The notes under the pieces: generated by a model
Databases searched by the model: none
What the model was told of the DNA's origin: nothing
Seen by the model: the letters and a program-made list of their open reading frames with translations, nothing else
Source of the DNA: Streptomyces seoulensis
Lineage (GTDB): Bacteria > Actinomycetota > Actinomycetes > Streptomycetales > Streptomycetaceae
Reading direction: 5' to 3'
Assembly (NCBI GenBank): GCA_013364255.1
Contig: CP054936.1
Location: 1,426,001-1,490,000 of the forward strand
DNA: 64,000 bases
Position numbers and translations under genes: made by a program
Shown here: positions 58,504 to 64,000 of the stretch, piece after piece
Layout of the letters: each line of letters starts with the position of its first letter
How positions within the stretch are numbered: the stretch's first letter is position 1

Positions 58504-59357
58504 GCGGGATGCCGTACGACACGGACCCCGCCCCCGCCTGCCGCCCCACGGACCCTGCCCCCGCCCGCCGGAGCACGGGCGCCGCCGTCCGGCGCCGTCC
58601 GCGCACCGCGGCCGCGGGGCGGCAGGAGCCGGACGGGCCCGTCGCCGGGCCGTGGATCGACGACCCCTACGCCCACGCCCTGGGCACCGGGCGCGGCCCG
58701 CTCTATCTGCGCCGCCTGACCCCACCGGCCCCTCCGCACGCGGCGGCGGGGGAGGGGAGACTCCTGCCGCTGGACGTCGAACGCTGGTGCGCCGCCCCCG
58801 ACGCCGTCGACACCGGCGTCCTGGACCGCTGCACCGGGCCGGTCCTCGACGTCGGCTGCGGACCGGGACGCCTGGTCGCGGCACTGGCCGCCCGGGGCGT
58901 ACGGGCGCTCGGCGTCGACGTCAGCCCGGCCGCGGTGGCCCGCACCCGGCGCCGCGGCGGCACGGCACTGCGCCGGTCGGTCTTCGACCGCCTGCCCGGC
59001 GAAGGCCGTTGGGGCACCGTCCTGCTGATGGACGGAAACGTCGGGATCGGCGGCGACCCGGTCGCCCTCCTCGCCCGGCTGCGCACCGTGGCCGCGCCCG
59101 GCAGCCGGCTGCTGGCGGAGGCCGCCCGGGGCGACGTGGACGAACACCTCACTGTCCGCGTCGAGGACGCCCACGGCCGGCACGGCCGTCCCTTCCCCTG
59201 GGCCCGCCTCGGCGCCACCGCGCTGCGCCGGGCCGCCGAGACCGCCGGCTGGAGCGTCACCGACCGGTGGACCGCACAGGAGCGCCCGTTCCTCGAACTG
59301 CGCCGTCCTCCGCCTCCAGGCCGCCCCACGGCCGCCGGGAGGCACGGACACCCATGA
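58500..59357 (+). CDS. Class I SAM-dependent methyltransferase
   Basis: A 285-residue methyltransferase with a disordered, proline/arginine-rich N-terminal 60 residues. The Rossmann core begins near residue 112: PVLDVGCGPGRLVAALAARG, acidic GVDVSPAAV, and LLMDGNVGIGGDP, a motif typical of this actinobacterial subgroup. It probably methylates the sugar or lipid product of the operon. The GTG overlaps the previous stop (GTGA); ATG 58509 is the alternative start and would drop three residues. Overlaps the next gene by ATGA. Confidence 0.85.
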   Translation: MSGMPYDTDPAPACRPTDPAPARRSTGAAVRRRPRTAAAGRQEPDGPVAGPWIDDPYAHALGTGRGPLYLRRLTPPAPPHAAAGEGRLLPLDVERWCAAPDAVDTGVLDRCTGPVLDVGCGPGRLVAALAARGVRALGVDVSPAAVARTRRRGGTALRRSVFDRLPGEGRWGTVLLMDGNVGIGGDPVALLARLRTVAAPGSRLLAEAARGDVDEHLTVRVEDAHGRHGRPFPWARLGATALRRAAETAGWSVTDRWTAQERPFLELRRPPPPGRPTAAGRHGHP

Positions 59358-60814
59358 GCGCCACCGCCTCCCAAGAGCCCCGCCGCCCGGCTGCCGTACG
59401 GCGCACGGCCCGCGTCCCCACCGCCGTCACCGCGCTGCTCCTCGCCGCGCTCACCGCCGTCGTCGCCGACACCGTCCGGGCGGGCGACAACGAGAGCGAC
59501 CCCGGCCGCCTGCTGGCCGGATACGCCGTCGCCTGGGCGCTGTTCGCCGCCGCGGCGTGGACCGTGCGCAAGGTGCCGGAGCGCGCCGCGGCCGTCCTCG
59601 TCCTCGCCGGCGCCGCCGCCGTCGCGGTGGCCGGACTCGCCGCGCCGCCCCGCACCAGCACCGACATGTACCGCTACGCCTGGGACGGCCGGGTCCAGGC
59701 CGCCGGCCTCTCCCCCTACGCCCACCCGCCCGCCGCACCCGAACTCGCCCCACTGCGCGACGACTGGCTCTTCCCCACCGGCGCCTCGTGCCGGGGCTGG
59801 GGACTGACCCGGACGCGCGAGGGCCTGTGCACCCGCATCAACCGCCCCACCGTCCCCACGATCTACCCGCCCGTCGCCGAGGGCTGGTTCTTCGCCGTCC
59901 ACCTCCTGTCACCGCCGGGAAGCCGTCACAAGCCGCTCCAGGCCGGCGGCGCCGTCCTGGCGTTCGGCACCACCGCCGCACTGCTGGCCGTGGGACGCCG
60001 CCGTGGCGACCCGCACCGGGCCCCGGCCCGCGCCGCCCTGTGGGGATGGTGTCCGGCCGTCCCGTTCGAAGCGGTCGACAACGCCCACGTCGACACCCTC
60101 GGCGTCCTGCTCACCGTGCTGGCCCTCGGCACGGCCACCGCCGGCGCCCGGCGCGGCGCCCTCCTCGGCGCCGCCGTCGCCGTGAAACTGCTCCCCGTGC
60201 TGGCACTGCCCGGCGCCCTGCCCGGGCAGCGCGGCCCGGCGCGGACGGCGCGCACGGTGGCGGCCCTGCTCGCCGTGGTCGCCCTCGCCTACCTGCCCTA
60301 CGTCATCGCCTCCGGCGCCGGCGTGCTGGGCTACCTGCCCGGCTATCTGGCGGAAGAGGGCTACCAACCCGGTGACGTGCACCGCTTCGCCCTGCTCCGG
60401 CTGCTGCTGCCGGACGCCGCGGCCGAGGCGACCGCGGTGGTGCTGATAGTCCTGACGGCCCTGTACGTGTGGTGGCGCGGAGACCCGGACCGCCCCTGGC
60501 GCGGCGCCCTCCTGCTGACCGGAACCGCCTTGCTGCTGATGTCGCCCGCCTACTCCTGGTACGCGCTGCTCGTCGTCGGCCTCGTCGCCCTCGACGGCCG
60601 CTGGGAGTGGCTCACCGTCGCCCTCGCCGGCGCCGTCCTCTACCTCGGCGGCCGGCTCCTGCCCGGCTTCCCCCTGCAGTCGTGGGCATACGGCACGGCC
60701 GCCGTGTGCGTCGCCCTCGGCGCCTGCCTGCGCGCCCGCCCGGCACGGCCGCCGTCCGGCTCCGCCCCCGGCCCGCGCGGGTCCGCCCGGGCGCCGACTC
60801 GGCCGTCCGGCTGA
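59354..60814 (+). CDS. Polytopic membrane glycosyltransferase (GT87 / mannosyltransferase-like)
   Basis: A 486-residue inner-membrane protein with about 10-11 hydrophobic helices. The external loop after the third helix carries STDMYRYAWDGRVQAAGLSPY, the DxxxY-type motif of polyprenol-phosphate-dependent GT-C enzymes, with the catalytic Asp. Further loops contain paired cysteines (ASCRGWG, GLCTRIN). It would transfer a sugar from a lipid carrier to an acceptor outside the cell, completing the work of the GT2 enzyme. ATGA overlap with the methyltransferase stop. The C-terminal tail is proline/arginine-rich. Confidence 0.85.
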   Translation: MSATASQEPRRPAAVRRTARVPTAVTALLLAALTAVVADTVRAGDNESDPGRLLAGYAVAWALFAAAAWTVRKVPERAAAVLVLAGAAAVAVAGLAAPPRTSTDMYRYAWDGRVQAAGLSPYAHPPAAPELAPLRDDWLFPTGASCRGWGLTRTREGLCTRINRPTVPTIYPPVAEGWFFAVHLLSPPGSRHKPLQAGGAVLAFGTTAALLAVGRRRGDPHRAPARAALWGWCPAVPFEAVDNAHVDTLGVLLTVLALGTATAGARRGALLGAAVAVKLLPVLALPGALPGQRGPARTARTVAALLAVVALAYLPYVIASGAGVLGYLPGYLAEEGYQPGDVHRFALLRLLLPDAAAEATAVVLIVLTALYVWWRGDPDRPWRGALLLTGTALLLMSPAYSWYALLVVGLVALDGRWEWLTVALAGAVLYLGGRLLPGFPLQSWAYGTAAVCVALGACLRARPARPPSGSAPGPRGSARAPTRPSG

Positions 60815-60982
60815 CGGCGTACGACCGCACCCGTGCCGGAGAGGGCCCGCCGTCCGGGCCCGTGGCAGCGTGTAAGCGCCCGCCGTGCCGGACCCCGTTG
60901 TCAAGAGCCCGCCGTGTGCCGGACCGCGCCCCGCCGGAAGGCCGTGGCGCCCGGGGCACGCCCACAGAGGAGGAGACGGCCG

Positions 60983-62410
60983 GTGGACCGTGACGGACGG
61001 CCGCACCCCAACCCGCCCGGCGGGCGGACCGGGGCACGGCGCGAGCGTCTGCGACAGCACCTCCGGCAGGCGCGCGCGGCCACGGCGCGCCTGGCCGGCC
61101 GGGCCGCCGCGAGTGCCCGGGCCGTCGCACTCCGGGTGCGCCGGACCCCACCGCCGCCGGGCCCGTTCCGCCCCGGCTTCTGGCGCAGCCCCCTGCGCGG
61201 GCCCTGGCTCACCTCCGTCTTCGGCCTGGTCCTGCTGGCCGGCCTCCCGCTGATCTTCGTCACCGGCCTGCTCTCGTACGCCGCCTACAACCCGGGGCTC
61301 GGCCCGCTCAACGACCAGACCCCCGACAAGGGGATCCTGGGCTTCTACCTCTTCGACTGGCCCACGCACCCCTACTGGCTCTACCGGCTCACCCAGGGCG
61401 TCCACGTCACCCTCGGCGTGGCCCTCGTGCCGGTGCTGCTGGCCAAACTGTGGTCCGTCATCCCCCGACTCTTCGCGTGGCCCCCGGTGCGCGGCGTCGC
61501 CCACGGCCTGGAACGCCTCTCCCTGCTCCTGCTGGTGGGCGGGGCCGGCCTGGAGTTCGTCACGGGCATCCTCAACATCCAGCTCCTCTACGTCTTCCCG
61601 GGCTCCTTCTACACCCTGCACTTCTACGGCGCCTGGGTCTTCATCGCCGCCTTCGCCGTCCACGTCGCCCTCAAGCTCGGCCGGATGACACGCGCCCTGC
61701 GCTCGCGCGTCCCGGCCGCCGAACTGCGCACCGGTCTCGCCGCCACCCGGCCCGAACCCCCCGACCCCGACCACCTGGTGGCGGCCGCCCCCCGGCCGCC
61801 GACCATGACCCGGCGCGGCGCGGTCGGCATGGTGGGGGCGGGATCACTGCTCCTGCTCGTGGTCACGGCCGGACAGAGCATCGGCGGCCGACTGCGCGCG
61901 AGCGCCCTGCTCGCGCCGCACGGCCGCGACCCGGGCAGCGGCCCCGACGGCTTCCAGATCAACAAGACGGCGGCCGCCGTCGGCATCACCCGCGCGCAGC
62001 TGGGTCCCAGCTGGCGGCTGGAGGTCCGCGGCCACGGCCCCGCCCTGATCCTCACCCGCGCGCAGCTCCTCGCCCTGCCCCAGCACGCGGCCGCGCTGCC
62101 CATCGCCTGCGTCGAGGGCTGGTCCACCGCCGACCAGCACTGGAGCGGCCCGCGCCTGACGGATCTGGCCGCCCTGGCCGGGCTGCCCCACAGCGGCAGC
62201 GTCCTGGTGGAATCCGTCCAGCCGCCGGGCCCCTACAGCTCGGTGGTGCTGCGCGGCAACCAGATCCACGACCACCGCGCGCTGCTGGCCCTGCGCGTCA
62301 ACGGCGCGGACCTCTCCATCGACCACGGTTTCCCCGCCCGCGTCATCGTCCCGGCCAACCCCGGGGTGAACAACACCAAGTGGGTGCACCGGCTCACCTT
62401 CAGGACGTGA
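60983..62410 (+). CDS. Membrane cytochrome b-like / sulfite-oxidase-type molybdopterin oxidoreductase fusion
   Basis: A 475-residue two-part redox enzyme. Residues about 75-235 form four transmembrane helices with histidines suited to heme b binding (PTHPYWLYRLTQGVHVTLG; FYTLHFYGAWVFIAAFAVHV). Another hydrophobic segment follows at about 275-300 (RRGAVGMVGAGSLLLLVV), after which the oxidoreductase domain (about 330-475) has the molybdenum-binding cysteine in ACVEGWST (Cys376) and NTKWVHRLTF at the end. This suits electron transfer between a periplasmic Mo centre and the quinone pool, as in MsrPQ/YedYZ but in one chain. GTG 60983 has GAGGAGGAG upstream. Substrate unknown. Confidence 0.85.
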   Translation: MDRDGRPHPNPPGGRTGARRERLRQHLRQARAATARLAGRAAASARAVALRVRRTPPPPGPFRPGFWRSPLRGPWLTSVFGLVLLAGLPLIFVTGLLSYAAYNPGLGPLNDQTPDKGILGFYLFDWPTHPYWLYRLTQGVHVTLGVALVPVLLAKLWSVIPRLFAWPPVRGVAHGLERLSLLLLVGGAGLEFVTGILNIQLLYVFPGSFYTLHFYGAWVFIAAFAVHVALKLGRMTRALRSRVPAAELRTGLAATRPEPPDPDHLVAAAPRPPTMTRRGAVGMVGAGSLLLLVVTAGQSIGGRLRASALLAPHGRDPGSGPDGFQINKTAAAVGITRAQLGPSWRLEVRGHGPALILTRAQLLALPQHAAALPIACVEGWSTADQHWSGPRLTDLAALAGLPHSGSVLVESVQPPGPYSSVVLRGNQIHDHRALLALRVNGADLSIDHGFPARVIVPANPGVNNTKWVHRLTFRT

Positions 62411-62412
62411 CC

Positions 62413-62871
62413 ATGGTCCGCTGCGCGCGCTGGTACGGCGCCACCCCCCTGCACCTGCTGGTCCTGGTGTGCTCCCTCGCCCTCACCGGCTACGCCATGG
62501 TGCGCCTGTTCGCCGTCCGGCCCCTCGCCGTCGCCCTCTGGTTCGTCGGCGCGGCCGTCGTCCACGACCTGATCCTGCTGCCGCTGTACTCGCTGGCCGA
62601 CCTGACGGCCCTCGCCGTGCTGCGGCACCGCACCCCGGGCGTGCCGCGGCTGCCGTGGATCAACCACCTGCGCGTGCCCGCCTTCCTCTCCGGTGTGCTG
62701 CTGCTCGTCTGGTTCCCCCTGATCTTCGCCCTGCCCTCGCCCTACCCCGGCGCCACCGGGCTGTCCGCCGACGTCTACCTGGGACGATGGCTGGCCATCA
62801 CCGGTGCGCTGTTCGGCGTGTCCGCCGTGTCCTTCGCGCTCGGCGTGCGCCGGGCCCGCCGACGGGACTAG
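62413..62871 (+). CDS. Small four-helix membrane protein of the Mo-oxidoreductase operon
   Basis: A 152-residue hydrophobic protein with about four predicted helices: residues 12-32 (PLHLLVLVCSLALTGYAMVR), 36-58, 87-107 and 126-145. It has no recognised domain. It begins two bases after the molybdopterin oxidoreductase stop, so it is probably an accessory or structural subunit of that complex. A similar small protein commonly follows this oxidoreductase in Streptomyces, as far as I recall. The 3' end overlaps the CorA remnant by 4 nt on the opposite strand. Confidence 0.8.
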   Translation: MVRCARWYGATPLHLLVLVCSLALTGYAMVRLFAVRPLAVALWFVGAAVVHDLILLPLYSLADLTALAVLRHRTPGVPRLPWINHLRVPAFLSGVLLLVWFPLIFALPSPYPGATGLSADVYLGRWLAITGALFGVSAVSFALGVRRARRRD

Positions 62872-63432
62872 CCCGTCAGCGGCAGGAAGATCGTCGACAC
62901 GATCGTCAGCCGGTTGATCACGCCGTTCTGCTCGCCGGACGCGAGCGAGGAGTAGCTCGCGAAGGCCCGCCGGGTCGCGTCCTGGAGGGCCTCCACATCG
63001 GTGAGGACCAGTCGGCCGGCGTGCTGGAACTCCCGGGCGAGACGCTGGCGCTCCTCGGGGAAGGCGCGGTTCAGCATCCTGCGCGTGAAGGTCTCGTCCG
63101 TCACTTGCAGGTAGGACAGGAGGGTGCGGTGCAGCAGCGCGGCGCGCCGGCGCAGCCGCGCCGGCCGGTAGACCTGTTCCGGACGGCGCTTGTCGAACAT
63201 CTCGTCCTCCAGGTCCTCCACCAGGATGAGGTCCGCCACGGCGGCACGGCGGAAGGTCTCCAGGGCCTCCTGGAGCAGCAGGAAGAGCAGCGCCGCGGTG
63301 TCCGGCGGCGCCTCGTGCCGCAGCCGTGCGAGGAGACTGTCCACGGGGCCGGCCGGCTCCGCGTGGAGCGTGACCAGGTGCCGTTCGGTCACCAGGGCGT
63401 GCACGTGCGGCCGCGATCCGGGTGCCGGCCCC
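62868..63432 (-). pseudogene. Internal fragment of a CorA-type magnesium transporter
   Basis: Reads as the middle and later part of CorA: HALVTERHLVTLHAEP, helical EALETFRRAAVADLILVEDL, the long stalk RRRAALLHRTLLSYLQ, and NGVINRLTIVSTIFLPLTG, where the frame stops. The N-terminal domain is missing, and at the C-terminus the pore signature GMN and both transmembrane helices are lost just after the LPLT segment. So the protein cannot span the membrane. Its 5' side abuts a YihY/BrkB fragment in a different frame at about 63405-63437. Confidence 0.78.
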
Positions 63433-63825
63433 GGGCAGGCGCCAGGCGCGCTCGCAGACCCGGGCCATGGCGCGGCTGAAGCTGGTCGCGGAGAGCAGGG
63501 TCACCAGCAGGCCGACCACACCGGTCGTCTCGCGCAGGCTCTTGCCGGCGGGATCGGCCAGCACCTGCCGCAGCTCCTCGTCCGTCGGCGCGGTGAGGCC
63601 GAACATGGCGCTCAACGACTTCAGGAGATCGTCGCGCACGCTCTGCGGGGCGAAGGCGGCGACGGCGAACAGCAGGGGCACCGAGGCCAGGAACGCCTGG
63701 GCGGCCAGCCGGGTGCCCGCGTCCAGCAGGTTCGCGGAGAACAGGCGGTTCGTCAGCTCGGTGACGATGGGGAAGCGCCGGCCGGCGGTCAGCCGCAGAC
63801 GCGTCAGTCGTCCCGCCACCGTCAC
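63433..63825 (-). pseudogene. 5' fragment of a YihY/BrkB-family membrane protein gene
   Basis: GTG 63825 with GAGGGGCGG upstream opens a normal YihY/BrkB N-terminus: RRFPIVTELTNRLFSANLLD, AGTRLAAQAFLASVPLLFAV, then DDLLKSLSAMFGL and VVGLLVTLLSATSFSRAMAR-VCERAWRLP, after which family similarity ends. Full-length members continue about 150 residues with four more helices. The open frame runs on in nonsense through the CorA fragment. A single deletion joining the 5' end of brkB to the interior of corA explains both fragments. Confidence 0.75.
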
Positions 63826-63938
63826 CCGCCCCTCGTCGTCGCGTTCCGTGCCCTGCCGTCGAGGGCCAGTCAACGAGCCCGGCCCGGCGGGAGCGAGAGA
63901 TGCCGGCCCGATCGGGCGCACGGCCGCGCGGCCGGGGG

Positions 63939-64000
63939 TCAGAGGCCGGCTCCGCGTCCGGTGTGCCGCCCCTGGGCGTGGGGGCCGAACCAGTCCAGAC
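63939..64000 (-). CDS. 3' end of a gene running off the window
   Basis: About 20 C-terminal codons on the minus strand (LDWFGPHAQGRHTGRGAGL then stop). The aromatic and charged composition looks coding, but the fragment is too short to identify. Confidence 0.35.
   Translation of the reverse strand, partial: LDWFGPHAQGRHTGRGAGL

Noticed and set aside
1..64000. tRNA, rRNA, CRISPR and insertion-sequence features
   Set aside because: No tRNA-like cloverleaf with a GGTTCRA arm outside coding DNA, no regularly spaced repeat-spacer array and no transposase or terminal inverted repeats were seen by eye; a tool search could still find a divergent element.

Overview
The window is a very GC-rich actinobacterial chromosome segment, almost certainly from a Streptomyces. 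The evidence is strong third-position GC in every gene, frequent GTG/TTG starts, many 4-base ATGA/GTGA gene overlaps, and typical families: streptogrisin-type protease, PAS-GAF-SpoIIE-HATPase phosphatase, SigE-type ECF sigma factor, sortase with substrate, GH92 and GH18 enzymes, NRPS and PhzF. I saw no tRNA, rRNA, CRISPR array or insertion sequence.

Layout. 0.1-7.3 kb: a secreted S1 protease divergent from a secreted GH92 alpha-mannosidase with two ricin-type lectin domains, with LacI-type palindromes between them, then a convergent PP2C-type regulatory phosphatase. 7.5-12.6 kb: a flavin reductase/HxlR pair, an amidohydrolase/SnoaL-like pair divergent from a LysR regulator, a MerR regulator and a cyclophilin. 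13.3-26.3 kb: the main specialised-metabolism locus. It holds an MFS exporter, a free-standing condensation protein and four tightly packed NRPS genes: C-A-T, A-T, A-T, and a final C / A-remnant / T / short-chain-dehydrogenase protein. There is no thioesterase, MbtH or phosphopantetheinyl transferase.

26.4-28.4 kb: anti-sigma, ECF sigma, sortase and a small probable sortase substrate. 28.7-29.1 kb: remnant of a luciferase-like monooxygenase. 29.2-34.9 kb: a four-gene redox/lipid-type operon (diiron-like hydrolase, ferredoxin-reductase fusion, M24 enzyme, EphD-like hydrolase-SDR fusion) divergent from a TetR gene, with a TTGAG/CTCAA operator between them. 34.9-41.9 kb: GH18-like lipoprotein, lipoprotein alpha/beta hydrolase, PLP enzyme, CBS-BON protein and a membrane protein.

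42.2-45.5 kb: a compact operon of a methanofuran-type furan synthase (MfnB family), an aldehyde dehydrogenase and a zinc alcohol dehydrogenase, probably making a furan alcohol or acid. 45.5-53.2 kb: two methyltransferases, a Tat-exported M15 peptidase, PhzF, a broken RidA gene, two VOC genes and an AraC regulator sharing one promoter element, DUF1801, isochorismatase and a K+ channel. 53.5-62.9 kb: a truncated ClC channel, a sugar-nucleotide epimerase, a two-component system, and a serially overlapping operon: GT2, DUF2064 glycosyltransferase, methyltransferase, membrane glycosyltransferase, membrane molybdopterin oxidoreductase and a small membrane protein. 62.9-64.0 kb: a deletion chimera of YihY/BrkB and CorA fragments, then the 3' end of another gene.

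The strongest candidates for undescribed biology are the NRPS locus with its SDR-terminated last module, the furan operon and the duplicated VOC/AraC promoter element. Several genes are visibly decaying (RidA, ClC, luciferase-like, BrkB, CorA), which suggests an accessory region under relaxed selection.
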